Shown in pieces: positions 1 to 9,869 of a stretch of 64,000 nucleotides of DNA. The DNA is from Ruminiclostridium papyrosolvens C7 (GTDB lineage Bacteria > Bacillota > Clostridia > Acetivibrionales > DSM-1351). The number at the start of each line of letters is the position of its first letter. The stretch's first letter is position 1. Location of the stretch: NCBI RefSeq assembly GCF_000421965.1, contig NZ_ATAY01000088.1, positions 124,001 through 188,000 on the forward strand, in the 5' to 3' direction. The translations under genes and the position numbers were made by a program. The notes under the pieces were generated by a model, which worked only from the letters and a program-made list of their open reading frames with translations, was not told the DNA's origin and ran no database searches.

Positions 1-1601
1 AGAGCAATACAAGGAGCTTCAAAGATTACTACTGAAGGGCCTTTGTATTCTGCCGCTTTTTTGATTATTTCTACAGCACTGCTAAAATCAAGTGGATCTC
101 CCTTAACAATGTGTCCGACACCGCAGGCCTTCACCATTCCGTAGATATCTATTTTTTCAGATATGTTGTTCATCATTGTTTTTCCTGTTCCGGGGTGCGG
201 CTGATGGCCTGTCATAGCGGTAGTACTGTTATCCAATATGACCACTGTAATATCGGTATTATTATAAACTGCATTTATAATGCCCGGTATTCCTGTGTGG
301 AAAAATGTGGAATCACCAATAAATGCTATGTGCTTTGCTTCCGGCTGAGCTCTTTTAATTCCTTGTGCCACAGTAATTCCAGCACCCATGCAAAGGCAGG
401 TATCTACCATATCCAACGGCTTTGCATTTCCAAGAGTATAACAACCTATATCACCTGTAAATACTGCCTTTTGGCCTTTCATCGCCATTTTGACAGCATA
501 GAAGGAAGCTCTGTGGGGACATCCTGCACAAAGTACTGGCTGCCGTACAGGAAGTTCAGGAGTTGTCGTATTTTCAATTTTTTCTGTTTCAATATTGAGA
601 TATTTTGCAAGTGCCTCGCAGACCAATTCAAAGGTATACTCTCCTGCAAACGGCAGATGCCCGGTCTTTTTACCAAGTATCCTTGTATCCAGCTGTTTTG
701 ATGCACAAAGCATGGTTATTTCCTCTTCAACAACTGGGTCAAGCTCTTCGAACACAAGAACTTCATCAAGACCATTAAGGAAAACTTCTGCCATTTCTTT
801 TGGCAAGGGGTAAGGAGTTCCCACTTTAAACAGCTTTACATTGGCATTTAATTTTTCCAGGGCCTCGACCACATATGAATATGCAACTCCCGACGCAGCA
901 ACACCAAGTTTTACATCTTTTCCTTCGACCTTGTTAAAACTTATGCCTGAAAAAATGTCACTGAGCTTATGTTGAAGTAATTCGATATGAATATGCTTCT
1001 TGTAAGCAAGGCTTGGAAATATAACCCACCTCGGGTCTTTCACGAACCCTTCAACCTTGTGGTAAAGTCTTTTTTCATCTATATCTATAGTTGCACAGGA
1101 ATGACATACCCTTGTAGTAGGTCTCAAAAATACAGGAAGCTCCACCATTTCTGACAATTCAAAAGCATATTGTATCATTTCATATGCTTCTTCAGGCGAT
1201 GATGGGTCAAGTACAGGAAGATTTGAATATCTTGCAAAATGCCTTGTATCCTGCTCAGTCTGGGATGAAAAAGGCCCCGGGTCATCAGCAACCAGTACTA
1301 CCATACCGCCCTTTACTCCAATATATGCCAGACTCATAAGCGGGTCAGATGCAACATTCAATCCCACCTGCTTCATGGTTACCATGGTTCTGGCACCGGA
1401 ATATGCCGCTCCTGCAGCCACTTCCATGGCAGATTTTTCATTTACAGACCATTCAACATATATATCACCGGGATTATTACGGGCTACTGTTTCAAGTACC
1501 TCTGTAGAAGGGGTTCCGGGGTACCCTGTTACAATATTTACCCCTGCTCTTATAGCACCAAGGGCTATGGCCTCGTTACCCATAAGTAGTTTCTTAGACA
1601 T
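1..1601 (-). CDS. iorA: Indolepyruvate:ferredoxin oxidoreductase alpha subunit, 3' end outside window
   Basis: The minus-strand frame is open from an ATG at 1601 to the window edge, giving about 533 residues. The enzyme oxidatively decarboxylates aryl pyruvates to aryl-acetyl-CoA with ferredoxin in the cytoplasm. The N-terminal pyrimidine-binding region includes GNEAIALGAIRAGV and GYPGTPSTE. The C-terminal thiamine-diphosphate region shows AGCPHRASFYAVK, then FIGDSTFFHTGIPGIINAVY and an NN pair. The family is usually about 580-620 residues and ends with two 4Fe-4S ferredoxin motifs. Those are not seen and should lie beyond position 1, probably followed by iorB. AGGGGAGG lies a few bases before the ATG. 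Identification is firm; completeness cannot be judged. Confidence 0.93.
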   Translation of the reverse strand, partial: MSKKLLMGNEAIALGAIRAGVNIVTGYPGTPSTEVLETVARNNPGDIYVEWSVNEKSAMEVAAGAAYSGARTMVTMKQVGLNVASDPLMSLAYIGVKGGMVVLVADDPGPFSSQTEQDTRHFARYSNLPVLDPSSPEEAYEMIQYAFELSEMVELPVFLRPTTRVCHSCATIDIDEKRLYHKVEGFVKDPRWVIFPSLAYKKHIHIELLQHKLSDIFSGISFNKVEGKDVKLGVAASGVAYSYVVEALEKLNANVKLFKVGTPYPLPKEMAEVFLNGLDEVLVFEELDPVVEEEITMLCASKQLDTRILGKKTGHLPFAGEYTFELVCEALAKYLNIETEKIENTTTPELPVRQPVLCAGCPHRASFYAVKMAMKGQKAVFTGDIGCYTLGNAKPLDMVDTCLCMGAGITVAQGIKRAQPEAKHIAFIGDSTFFHTGIPGIINAVYNNTDITVVILDNSTTAMTGHQPHPGTGKTMMNNISEKIDIYGMVKACGVGHIVKGDPLDFSSAVEIIKKAAEYKGPSVVIFEAPCIA

Positions 1602-1649
1602 TTTACCTCCCCTGAGCCAAAACGGCTCAAAAACTAATTTGTTAGAAAA

Positions 1650-1679
1650 ATTATATCATATATCCTGCGGAATTCGCAA
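1650..1679 (-). promoter_or_regulatory. Putative sigma-A promoter of iorA
   Basis: On the minus strand TTGCGA (1674-1679) and TATAAT (1650-1655) are separated by 18 bases, about 50 bases before the iorA start. The -10 is perfect and the -35 matches four of six. This is a pattern match only. Confidence 0.5.
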
Positions 1680-1822
1680 AATTTCGTCAAATATCCGCTT
1701 AAAATCAAATATTCCTAATTAATTTAAAATTTCCTTTAAAAGTTAATATTTTTATATAATGGGTACATACAGTAATATTAGTATTCATTTATACCGATAA
1801 TACATAAAGGGAGGGTATTCTT

Positions 1823-2164
1823 ATGAAGATGATAGTTGCAATTGTAAGGCCGGAGGCCTTTGAAGATGTAAAGCAGGCACTGTTTAATGCAAAGGTAGCA
1901 AAAATGACAGTAAGCCATGTAAAAGGCTGCGGGCAACAGATGGGATACACCGAAAGCTACCGCGGAACAGTTACGGAAGTAAATCTTTTGAACAAAATCA
2001 GATTTGAAATCTGCGTAAATGACGACTATGTTAAACCTACCGTAGATGCCATAATGGAAACTGCTAGAAGCGGAAACATCGGGGACGGTAAAATTTTTGT
2101 ACTTCCCATCGAAGAATGTTATCGTATCAGGACAGGAGAAGAAGGCTCCGATGCTATCGGATAG
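1823..2164 (+). CDS. PII-family nitrogen regulatory protein (GlnB/GlnK/NifI superfamily)
   Basis: This 113-residue protein has the length and pattern of PII trimers, which sense 2-oxoglutarate and ATP/ADP and control nitrogen metabolism through protein contacts. It begins MKMIVAIVRPEAFEDVKQAL, carries a T-loop region with ESYRG in which Tyr is followed by Arg-Gly, and ends with the C-terminal signature SGNIGDGKIFVLP. GGGAGG precedes the ATG by a suitable distance. It is monocistronic here, with no amtB, glnA or nif gene beside it, so the choice among GlnB, GlnK and NifI types cannot be made from context. The T-loop sequence around EVNLLNKIRFEI differs from the classical enterobacterial one. 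A hairpin terminator follows. Confidence 0.88.
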   Translation: MKMIVAIVRPEAFEDVKQALFNAKVAKMTVSHVKGCGQQMGYTESYRGTVTEVNLLNKIRFEICVNDDYVKPTVDAIMETARSGNIGDGKIFVLPIEECYRIRTGEEGSDAIG

Positions 2165-2193
2165 GATAGTACCGCGAAAGTATCATATTTAAT

Positions 2194-2245
2194 TTATGGG
2201 ACAGGTGCCTGTTTAAGCATCTGTCCCATAAGTCGTATTTTATTT
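2194..2245 (+). terminator. Rho-independent terminator after the PII gene
   Basis: TTATGGGACAG (2194-2204) pairs perfectly with CTGTCCCATAA (2221-2231). Inner TGC/GCA pairing extends the stem, and a T-rich stretch TATTTTATTTTTATT follows. Confidence 0.75.
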
Positions 2246-2375
2246 TTATTGGAGAATAACCTTACATTCTTTGATGAAAACCATGAGGAAATTTTAAAAA
2301 GTTAGTTACGAAAGATTACGAGGTAGCTACGATGGTGTTTTGAAAAACCTTTTATTAAGTTACTGGAGGACATTC

Positions 2376-2591
2376 ATGAATAGAATAAAGATTGGAAGAT
2401 ACAGACACTTCAAAGGGAATGAATACAGAGTGCTTTATACAGCCAGGCATAGTGAAACGTTGGAGGAAATGGTTGTTTACCAGGCTCTTTACGGGGATTT
2501 AGGAATATGGGTCAGACCTGCTGCAATGTGGAACGAAATAATTGAAAGGGATGGTTTCACTTTCAGAAGGTTTGAGTATATTGGAGAATAA
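2376..2591 (+). CDS. DUF1653 family small protein
   Basis: The 71-residue protein starting MNRIKIGRYRHFKGNEYRV has the hallmark of DUF1653: GRYRHFKGNEYRVLY, then ARHSETLEEMVVYQALYGD and WVRP. The function of the family is not established. A start at 2376 is preferred over the upstream ATG-like start because GGAGG lies eight bases before it. The gene is preceded by the PII terminator and followed by a bidirectional terminator, so it appears to be its own transcription unit. Confidence 0.8.
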   Translation: MNRIKIGRYRHFKGNEYRVLYTARHSETLEEMVVYQALYGDLGIWVRPAAMWNEIIERDGFTFRRFEYIGE

Positions 2592-2652
2592 AACACAAAT
2601 CCATCAAGGTTATATATAACGAAAAAAATCCGACCTTGACAAATTTGTGTTT
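2591..2652. terminator. Bidirectional terminator between DUF1653 gene and ABC exporter
   Basis: AAACACAAAT (2591-2600) and CAAGGT (2605-2610) pair with ACCTTG (2633-2638) and ATTTGTGTTT (2643-2652). A T-run follows on the plus strand and an A-run precedes the stem. It can serve both converging units. Confidence 0.7.
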
Positions 2653-2668
2653 TTTATTTCATCATTAA

Positions 2669-4561
2669 TTATGACAGTTCAAAGGCCCCTGTGTATAATT
2701 GGTAATATTTTCCCTTTTGCTCAATCAAATCGTTATGACTTCCCCTTTCAATAATCTGACCTTGTTCTAATACCATAATCACATCAGAATTTTTAACAGT
2801 AGAAAGTCTATGTGCAATTACAAATACTGTTCTTCCTCTCATAAGCCTGTCCATTCCCTCTTGAACAATAGCCTCCGTCCTTGTATCAATACTGGAAGTT
2901 GCTTCATCAAGAATCAAAACCGGCGGGTCCGCAATAGCAGCTCTTGCAATCGTCAGCAGCTGCCTTTGGCCTTGAGACAGGTTACCTCCGTCTCCGGTAA
3001 TGATTGTTCCATATCCATTAGGTAAATGCTTTATAAACTGATGAGCATTTGCAAGCTTTGCTGCCGCAATAACCTCTTCGTCCGTTGCATTTAATTTTCC
3101 ATATCTTATGTTGTCTGCAACTGTTCCCGTAAAAAGGTGAGCATCCTGAAGAACTATTCCTAACGAACTTCTTAAATCGTTCTTTTTGATTTTGTTAATA
3201 TTAATACCGTCATATCGTATTTTACCGTCTTGAATGTCGTAGAATCTGTTAATCAAATTTGTAATAGTTGTTTTTCCCGCTCCGGTAGCACCTACAAAAG
3301 CTACCTTTTGTCCCGGCTTTGCATAAAGACTTATGTTGTGCAGTATAATTTTATCTTCTCTATAACCAAAATCCACGTCATCAAAGACTACTTCACCCAA
3401 AAGCTTTGTATAGGTAACAGTACCATCACTATGAGGATGTCTCCAAGCCCATATCCCGGTACGTTCTACTGATTCTGACAGTTCTCCGTGTTCATTTTCA
3501 TTTACATTAACCAAAGACACATACCCCTGATCTACCTCCGGTTTTTCATCAAGAAGCTTAAAGATACGGTCAGCCCCGGCTAACGCCATTACAATAAAAT
3601 TAAACTGCTGAGAAGCCTGGCCTGTAGTCTGACTAAAGCTTCTGGTTAATTGAAGAAAGGATGCCAGCGCTCCCACGGTAAAACCACCGAAGCCCGAAAT
3701 TACCAATATTGCACCAACAATGGAAATCAGTACGTAAGTTATGTTTCCGATATTTCCAAGTATAGGCATTAAAATATTTGCAAATTTATTAGCATTATTT
3801 GCACTATCACAAAGTCTTTCATTCAATTTATCAAAATTAAGTTTTGCTTCTTCCTCATGACAAAATACCTTTACAACCTTTTGACCTTCCATCATTTCTT
3901 CAACATAGCCATTAAGTTTACCTATGTCCCTTTGTTGAAGTCCGAAAAACATACCGCTCTTTCCGCCGATTACCTTGATTACGTAAAACATAACACTTAT
4001 GGCTATCATTTGTACAATCGTCAGTGGTATACTTAAAAAAATCATTGAAAAGAATACACTTACAATCGTGATAACTGAAGCCAACAGCTGTGGTATACTT
4101 TGGCTTATCATCTGCCTTAATGAATCAGTATCGTTTGTATATAAACTCATAAGCTCCCCATGAGAATGAGTATCAAAGTGACTTATAGGCAGGGTTTCCA
4201 TATGGGCAAACATATCATCTCTTATCTTTTTTAAAGAGCCTTGAGATATTACAATCATAATTCGATTAAATACGTAATTAGTCAAAACTCCTACAAGATA
4301 AATTGAGGCGATGGTTAATATAGCTTTTAACAGCGGCCCGAAATCAGCCCCGGTTTTATTTAACAGTGGGGTTATATAATCATCAATAAGATTTCTCAAA
4401 AATAATGTACCTGCAACATTAGAAAGTGAGCTGATAAATATACATATTACAACAATGACAAATAAAAACTTATATTCCTTTAATACATAAGATAGTAATC
4501 TTTTTAAAACTTTTATCGGATTCTCAATGCCCCTTCCTTTTGGATTACCTTTCCCCATCAC
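2669..4561 (-). CDS. ABC exporter half-transporter, consensus ATPase partner
   Basis: The 630-residue protein has six membrane segments in residues 30-330, then a nucleotide-binding domain. That domain shows Walker A GATGAGKTT near residue 415, signature LSQGQRQ, Walker B LILDEATSSID with catalytic Glu, and switch His in IAHRLST. It belongs to the heterodimeric multidrug/lipid exporter class (BmrCD, LmrCD, TM287/288). Its start overlaps the end of the upstream half-transporter by 17 bases, so the two are translationally coupled. A MarR gene heads the operon. The signature Q in place of G (LSQGQ) fits the partner that completes the degenerate site. Substrate unknown. Confidence 0.9.
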   Translation of the reverse strand: MMGKGNPKGRGIENPIKVLKRLLSYVLKEYKFLFVIVVICIFISSLSNVAGTLFLRNLIDDYITPLLNKTGADFGPLLKAILTIASIYLVGVLTNYVFNRIMIVISQGSLKKIRDDMFAHMETLPISHFDTHSHGELMSLYTNDTDSLRQMISQSIPQLLASVITIVSVFFSMIFLSIPLTIVQMIAISVMFYVIKVIGGKSGMFFGLQQRDIGKLNGYVEEMMEGQKVVKVFCHEEEAKLNFDKLNERLCDSANNANKFANILMPILGNIGNITYVLISIVGAILVISGFGGFTVGALASFLQLTRSFSQTTGQASQQFNFIVMALAGADRIFKLLDEKPEVDQGYVSLVNVNENEHGELSESVERTGIWAWRHPHSDGTVTYTKLLGEVVFDDVDFGYREDKIILHNISLYAKPGQKVAFVGATGAGKTTITNLINRFYDIQDGKIRYDGININKIKKNDLRSSLGIVLQDAHLFTGTVADNIRYGKLNATDEEVIAAAKLANAHQFIKHLPNGYGTIITGDGGNLSQGQRQLLTIARAAIADPPVLILDEATSSIDTRTEAIVQEGMDRLMRGRTVFVIAHRLSTVKNSDVIMVLEQGQIIERGSHNDLIEQKGKYYQLYTGAFELS

Positions 4562-6293
4562 TATCAGCCCCCTTCACTTGAGATTCGTAAACTTCAGTAT
4601 ATATATCATTTGAATTTAAAAGTTCCTCATGTGTTCCAATTCCATCTATCTTACCGTCATTGAGTACAATGATTTTATCTGCCTCCTGAACTGAAGATAT
4701 ACGCTGTGCAATTATGAGTTTAGTCGTATCAGGAATACTTTCTTTGAATGCTTTTCTTATAAGAGCATCGGTTTTAGTGTCCACAGCACTTGTGGAATCA
4801 TCTAAAATCAAGATTTTAGGCTTTTTCAGCAAAGCTCTTGCAATACAAAGTCTTTGCTTTTGTCCCCCGGATACATTTGTTCCGCCCTGTTCAATATATG
4901 TATCATATTTTTCAGGGAAGTTTTGTATAAATTCATCAGCATGAGCCTGCTTGCAGGCTGCAATTAATTCTTCATCAGTTGCTTGTTTATTTCCCCATCT
5001 TAAATTTTCTTTTATTGTCCCGGAAAACAACACGTTTTTCTGCAACACCATAGAGACTTCATTCCTAAGAGTTTCTATATCATAATCTCTTACATCAATA
5101 CCACCGACTTTTATTGAGCCTTGTGTTACGTCATATAATCTTGGAATAAGCTGAACAAGAGTTGATTTACCGCTTCCTGTTCCTCCTATAATTCCTACAG
5201 TCTCTCCTGTCTTTATTTCTATATTGATGTTTTCAAGTATTAGGTTGTCCATCTTCTTACTATAACTGAAGTCAACATCACTAAAACTTATAGAACCGTC
5301 CCTTACTTCATAGATTGGTTTATCGCAGTTGGATAAATCACTCTTTTCATCAAGTACCTCTACAATTCTATCCGCAGAAGACTTTGCTATAATTGTCATT
5401 AGAAGCACCATAGATAACATCATAAGACTCATCAAAATGTTTGTTGTATATGTGAAGAAGCTCATAAGCTCTCCCGTAGACATAGAACCCGCCACAATCA
5501 GCTTTGCTCCAAGCCAAGACAAAAGTAATATGCTTGCGTTCATTGTAAACTGCATTATAGGAGAGTTAAATATAATAATCTTCTCAGCTTTTATAAAGTT
5601 ATCATATATGCTTTTAGAGGCTTTATAAAATTTATTTGTTTCATACCCTTCTCTTACGTACGCCTTTACAGCACGAATTCCAGTCAGGTTTTCCTGTACG
5701 CTGGCATTTAAATCATCATACTTTTTAAACACATTTTTAAAATGAGGATGTGCACTTGTCATAACAAAATATAATGCCAATCCGAGAAAAATTATTGCTC
5801 CAACAAATATTAAAGCAAGCCTTGCATTAAGATAAAAGCTCATTACCAGAGCTGAAATCAGCATTAGCGGAGGCCTTGCAAACATTCTTAACGCCATTTG
5901 ATAAGCATTTTGTACATTTGTAACATCTGTAGTCAATCTGGTTACCAACCCGGCTGTTGAAAATTTATCTATACTTGAAAAAGAATAGCTTTGTATTTTA
6001 TCATACATTCCCTTTCTCAGGTTTCTTGCAAAACCTGAGGATGCCCTTGCAGCATATTTACCTGCTAAAACACCAAAGGTTAAAGAAAATATAGATACTA
6101 TTACCATTACTGCTCCGATAGTAAGTACATAGTTCATATTTCCTTTTTCTACCCCATTATCAATAATCCATCCCATCAATAATGGAATAGCTATTTCCAT
6201 GGCCACTTCCAATGCTATATATACCGGTGTGACGATAGAATCTCTTTTAAATTCCTTTACATAACTTAATAGTTTTTTAATCATGTTTCTCAT
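4545..6293 (-). CDS. ABC exporter half-transporter, degenerate ATPase partner
   Basis: The 582-residue protein has an N-terminal exporter-type membrane domain and a C-terminal ATPase domain with GGTGSGKST, VSGGQKQR and ILILDDSTSAVD. The catalytic carboxylate after Walker B is Asp instead of Glu, and the switch His is replaced (IAQRIS). Both are the known mark of the non-hydrolysing site in heterodimeric ABC exporters. It lies 19 bases downstream of the MarR gene and overlaps the next half-transporter. The pair probably exports drugs or lipids under MarR control, by analogy with BmrCD. Substrate is not inferable. Confidence 0.9.
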   Translation of the reverse strand: MRNMIKKLLSYVKEFKRDSIVTPVYIALEVAMEIAIPLLMGWIIDNGVEKGNMNYVLTIGAVMVIVSIFSLTFGVLAGKYAARASSGFARNLRKGMYDKIQSYSFSSIDKFSTAGLVTRLTTDVTNVQNAYQMALRMFARPPLMLISALVMSFYLNARLALIFVGAIIFLGLALYFVMTSAHPHFKNVFKKYDDLNASVQENLTGIRAVKAYVREGYETNKFYKASKSIYDNFIKAEKIIIFNSPIMQFTMNASILLLSWLGAKLIVAGSMSTGELMSFFTYTTNILMSLMMLSMVLLMTIIAKSSADRIVEVLDEKSDLSNCDKPIYEVRDGSISFSDVDFSYSKKMDNLILENINIEIKTGETVGIIGGTGSGKSTLVQLIPRLYDVTQGSIKVGGIDVRDYDIETLRNEVSMVLQKNVLFSGTIKENLRWGNKQATDEELIAACKQAHADEFIQNFPEKYDTYIEQGGTNVSGGQKQRLCIARALLKKPKILILDDSTSAVDTKTDALIRKAFKESIPDTTKLIIAQRISSVQEADKIIVLNDGKIDGIGTHEELLNSNDIYTEVYESQVKGADSDGER

Positions 6294-6312
6294 CCCTTTT
6301 TATTAACTGGCA

Positions 6313-6744
6313 TTAATCCGCTATTTTATCAGATAATCTATTGATTAAACTGACCAATATTTCCTTTTCCTCACTATTCAATTCTACTTCTAATGACTTT
6401 TCAAATTTGAGTATGGAGTCATATATTTTACTTTGAATTTCTATTCCATTCTGAGTAAGTATTATCTTTTTAAGCCTTGCATCCTCAGAAACACTTATTC
6501 TCTTAATGTATCCTTTTTTCTCCATTAATTGAAGCACACTGGTTACAGAGGAACGTCTTATATCGAACTCCTCTTCTATATCCTTTTGAAATATATCCCT
6601 TATAGCAGACTCATTATAAACAAAACCAAGAATTCTACTTTGAATACTTGTTAATCCATACTGTCTGACTTCCCGTCCTATTCTCCTATGAATTCTTTTA
6701 TAAAAAATACTGACTAATTTACCGATATGGACATCATTGTTCAT
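6313..6744 (-). CDS. MarR-family transcriptional regulator
   Basis: The 143-residue winged-helix protein shows the MarR arrangement: an N-terminal dimerisation helix, then QSRILGFVYNES and the recognition region EEFDIRRSSVTSVLQLMEKKGYIKR, then the wing around SEDARLKKIILT. It is first in an operon with two ABC half-transporters. It probably represses its own promoter and releases when the exporter's substrate binds. A promoter and a short inverted repeat lie immediately upstream, consistent with autoregulation. Confidence 0.9.
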   Translation of the reverse strand: MNNDVHIGKLVSIFYKRIHRRIGREVRQYGLTSIQSRILGFVYNESAIRDIFQKDIEEEFDIRRSSVTSVLQLMEKKGYIKRISVSEDARLKKIILTQNGIEIQSKIYDSILKFEKSLEVELNSEEKEILVSLINRLSDKIAD

Positions 6745-6770
6745 ATCAATCCTCCCTCTAATATATAATT

Positions 6771-6784
6771 GTTAGGTTTCTAAC
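6771..6784. promoter_or_regulatory. Putative MarR operator
   Basis: GTTAG (6771-6775) and CTAAC (6780-6784) form an inverted repeat with AT-rich flanks, just downstream of the -10 of the marR promoter. The position suits repression; no binding evidence. Confidence 0.4.
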
Positions 6785-6786
6785 TA

Positions 6787-6815
6787 ATTGTAAATTACGT
6801 TATTATGTTTGTCAA
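6787..6815 (-). promoter_or_regulatory. Sigma-A promoter of the marR-ABC operon
   Basis: On the minus strand TTGACA (6810-6815) is followed by a 17-base spacer and TACAAT (6787-6792), about 45 bases before the MarR start. Near-consensus match. Confidence 0.75.
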
Positions 6816-6836
6816 TATTGTGAGGTAAAATGGCAA

Positions 6837-6882
6837 AAGGAGTGTCGCAAAACTACTGTTAAAGTAGCTAGCGATACTCCTT
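6837..6882 (-). terminator. Probable terminator downstream of the chemoreceptor gene
   Basis: AAGGAGTGTCGC (6837-6848) pairs with GCGATACTCCTT (6871-6882) with one G-U pair, with an inner CTACT/AGTAG hairpin. Moderately T-rich DNA follows on the minus strand. Confidence 0.55.
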
Positions 6883-6939
6883 CTTTAATTCTTATCATTT
6901 ACTATTTATTCATTAAGTTTTATCTGCTATCCATAAAAT

Positions 6940-8655
6940 CTATACAGTAAACTTTCCAACAATTTCTTTTAGCTTTTGAGTACTTCTACTGCTGGTTTCC
7001 ATTTCATTCTTAACCTTACTTACCATTTCAACTATCTCTATATTCTGCTCCGCTATGCTTTGTGTTCCAGCTGCTCCCTCATTTACGGTTTTTGTTACAT
7101 CATTAATAGCACGGATTATTCCTTCTACTGAAGCAGTTAGCGTTTGTGATGTTACGCTAAAATCAGAAACAAGTTCATAAACAAACGCTGCATCGTTATT
7201 ATAGGATTCGCCTGTTTTCACCATATTCGAATAATCAGGCTTAACTGTTGTATCCAGAAAACCTAAAACTGTTCTGGAGCCATCGGCAAGGTCTGCAACT
7301 GCAGAAACAACTTCGTTTGTAACCCTCTTTATTTCGTTAACTGCTGTTTTTGATTCCTCAGCCAGTTTTCTGATTTCGTCTGCAACAACAGCAAATCCCT
7401 TTCCGGCTTCTCCGGCTCTTGCTGCTTCTATTGCCGCATTAAGTGCAAGAAGATTGGTCTGGTCGGATATCTGTAATATTGTTCCAGAAAGGACAGTAAT
7501 TTGCTGAACTGCTTTTGAATTTACTAATGCAGTTTTTAATTTTTTTGTTGTTTCTTCATAAATGTCATTTGATGTTTTCTCAGATAATATTGAACTGTCT
7601 CTTAATGTAATCGCACGTTTGCCAATCTCTTCTGCCTCCAATGAACCCTTTTCAGCCTTTTCATTCATAGCCTCGATTGCGGATTCAATTTCCTGTGACG
7701 ATGCATTTACCTGTTCCGTTGCCGCAGCTGTCTCCTCCATACCGGCTGAAATCTCTTCGGTAGTAGATGAAACATTTTCAACAAACGCATTTAAATCCTC
7801 CATTTTCTGTCCTACTAGGGCTATGGAGTTTTCAACAACTGTTGATTCTTTAATTATGCCACTTACAATATTTCTCAGATTAGCAAGAAATTCATTAACT
7901 GAATCTGCAAGCTGTCCCACTTCATCCTTACCCTTAATATCTATTTCCTTAGTAAGGTCTCCACCTGCTTGAGCTAGTAATTTGAGTTCTTTCTTTAGTT
8001 TGATAATTGGACGAATTATTCCTCTTCCTATTACAATGGAGAGAACTATTCCAAATAATAGAGACAGTAATTCAAACATTATCAGCGAACGAATTGATGA
8101 ATTAAAATCTGTGTCATTTTGTTTGTTCTTTTGCACAGCTTGTGTGGAATTGTATTCAGATAAGCTATTAAGGGCCTTTTGCTCATTTCGTAAAAACTTA
8201 ATATTATCATTTAGAAGCTTTAAAGCTTCTTTCTGGTTACCCATTCTAAATGACTCAATAACTTTATTCCTTGCTTCCCTGTAAGCACTCTTATTGCTTT
8301 CAACTTCAACAAGGATATCCTTCTGGAACTTATCCAGTTTGGTATTTTTATATTTTTCCAGATTCGAATCCACTTCTTTTGAGCCATTTTCTATATCCTG
8401 TATATACTTGTTCGAATCAGCTTCAATATCCCGATATAAGATTGCATATAATAATGAGGTTTCATTTTCATTAGTCTGGATGATTGCCTCAGATAGCCAA
8501 TTTGATGGCAAAAAGTCCTCTTGGTACATGTTCATCATAGTGTCATGTATATTATTAACATAATAATATCCTACTGTACCAATCAAAAGTATAAATGCAA
8601 TTAAAACAACAGATAGAATTAGAATTTTGTAAGTAATTTTTACATTTTTGAGCAT
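6940..8655 (-). CDS. Methyl-accepting chemotaxis protein
   Basis: The 571-residue receptor has membrane segments near residues 10-32 and 190-210 bracketing a helical extracellular sensor of the four-helix-bundle type (4HB_MCP). A HAMP linker follows around residues 212-265, then the long cytoplasmic coiled coil. The hairpin tip contains [20 protein letters not shown] and [12 protein letters not shown], which contacts CheA/CheW. No C-terminal CheR-tethering pentapeptide is visible. It is monogenic with its own promoter. Its cytoplasmic half is nearly the same as that of the receptor at 35325-37049, while the sensor halves differ more. Ligand unknown. Confidence 0.93.
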   Translation of the reverse strand: MLKNVKITYKILILSVVLIAFILLIGTVGYYYVNNIHDTMMNMYQEDFLPSNWLSEAIIQTNENETSLLYAILYRDIEADSNKYIQDIENGSKEVDSNLEKYKNTKLDKFQKDILVEVESNKSAYREARNKVIESFRMGNQKEALKLLNDNIKFLRNEQKALNSLSEYNSTQAVQKNKQNDTDFNSSIRSLIMFELLSLLFGIVLSIVIGRGIIRPIIKLKKELKLLAQAGGDLTKEIDIKGKDEVGQLADSVNEFLANLRNIVSGIIKESTVVENSIALVGQKMEDLNAFVENVSSTTEEISAGMEETAAATEQVNASSQEIESAIEAMNEKAEKGSLEAEEIGKRAITLRDSSILSEKTSNDIYEETTKKLKTALVNSKAVQQITVLSGTILQISDQTNLLALNAAIEAARAGEAGKGFAVVADEIRKLAEESKTAVNEIKRVTNEVVSAVADLADGSRTVLGFLDTTVKPDYSNMVKTGESYNNDAAFVYELVSDFSVTSQTLTASVEGIIRAINDVTKTVNEGAAGTQSIAEQNIEIVEMVSKVKNEMETSSRSTQKLKEIVGKFTV

Positions 8656-8707
8656 AAATATTATTCCCCCATTTGTGAATTAATAAAAGCTTTTAATTAA
8701 TCATCTA

Positions 8708-8736
8708 ATTCTAATATTAGTTGTCTAAATTGTCAA
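8708..8736 (-). promoter_or_regulatory. Promoter of the chemoreceptor gene
   Basis: TTGACA (8731-8736), a 17-base spacer and TAGAAT (8708-8713) on the minus strand, about 50 bases before the start codon. This is sigma-A-like, not the flagellar sigma factor pattern. Confidence 0.7.
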
Positions 8737-8838
8737 ATGTTGTTGAAAAATAGAATAGTTAAAAACTACATTATTTCACTTGTCTACCTAAAAGGAAGCA
8801 TATTAAAATTCATTCCCCCCTTTCTCTCCATATAATTG

Positions 8839-9825
8839 TTATCCGTTGTACCCATTTGGATGTGTAGAATGCCAATTCCATGCTGTTTCAACGATTTTAT
8901 TCAAATCATTATACTTGGGTTTCCAACCTAGAATATTTATTGCTTTTTCTGCTGAAGCAACCAGTATGTCAGGGTCTCCGGGTCTTCTTGGTGCATCGGC
9001 AGCTTTTATGGTCTTTCCTGTTACTGCTCTGGCTACCTCTACTACCTCTCTGTTTGAGAAACCAGTTCCGTTTCCAAGATTGAAGGTGTTACTTTCTGCA
9101 CCATTTCTCAGATTTTCAAGTGCAAGCACATGTGCTTGTGAAAGGTCTGAAACATGAATATAGTCTCTTACACAAGTTCCGTCCTTTGTGTTGTAGTCAT
9201 TTCCGAATATCTTTATTTCATCTCTCTTGCCCTGTGCAACCTGCAATATTATTGGTATCAGGTGTGATTCAGGAGAATGAGCCTCTCCGATTTTTCCACT
9301 GACATGTGCACCGCAGGCATTAAAATATCTGAGTACTGCATACTTTATTCCGTAAGCATTGTCTGCCCATTTTAATATTTTTTCAACAGTTAACTTTGTT
9401 TCTCCATATGGATTGATTGGAGCTGTCTTGTCGCTCTCTTTTATGGGAATTCCCTCCGGTAGGCCATAAGTAGCTGCTGTTGATGAAAATACTATCTTGT
9501 TTACTCCGGCTTCCTGCATTGCGGTTAAAAGATTCAATGAGGCAATAACATTGTTATTATAATACTTTAGCGGATTTATAACACTTTCTCCTACCTCAAT
9601 ATATGCCGCAAAGTGTATTACAGCTTCAATGTCATTTTCTTTTAATACTTTTCTTATCTCATCAATATTTCTTAAGTCAGCCTGAATAAATTTACCGCCT
9701 AATACGGCCTCCCTATGCCCTTTTTCTAAATTGTCAAGAACAATTACCTCCTCTTTTGCATCCAGAAGCTCTGCAACCGTATGACTTCCTATATAACCTG
9801 CTCCACCTGTAACTAAAACTGCCAT
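8839..9825 (-). CDS. galE: UDP-glucose 4-epimerase
   Basis: The 328-residue short-chain dehydrogenase interconverts UDP-galactose and UDP-glucose with bound NAD. The Rossmann motif is [12 protein letters not shown] at the N-terminus. The catalytic Ser/Thr region is FSSTAATYG, and the YxxxK pair is [13 protein letters not shown] and [13 protein letters not shown] are typical GalE segments. It is the last gene of galT-galK-galE, 44 bases after galK, completing the Leloir pathway. Length matches the family. Confidence 0.95.
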   Translation of the reverse strand: MAVLVTGGAGYIGSHTVAELLDAKEEVIVLDNLEKGHREAVLGGKFIQADLRNIDEIRKVLKENDIEAVIHFAAYIEVGESVINPLKYYNNNVIASLNLLTAMQEAGVNKIVFSSTAATYGLPEGIPIKESDKTAPINPYGETKLTVEKILKWADNAYGIKYAVLRYFNACGAHVSGKIGEAHSPESHLIPIILQVAQGKRDEIKIFGNDYNTKDGTCVRDYIHVSDLSQAHVLALENLRNGAESNTFNLGNGTGFSNREVVEVARAVTGKTIKAADAPRRPGDPDILVASAEKAINILGWKPKYNDLNKIVETAWNWHSTHPNGYNG

Positions 9826-9869
9826 CCTTGTCCCTCCAAGTCTCTATTTTGTAATGATAAAATTTTATT

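Noticed and set aside
111-701. 196-residue plus-strand reading frame
   Set aside because: It lies antisense to the well-conserved iorA frame and its product has no family features or ribosome binding site.
7562-7972. Plus-strand frame of 136 residues, with a similar one at 36124-36582
   Set aside because: Both are antisense to the Ala/Glu-rich coiled coils of the two chemoreceptors. Their similarity follows from the similarity of the sense genes.
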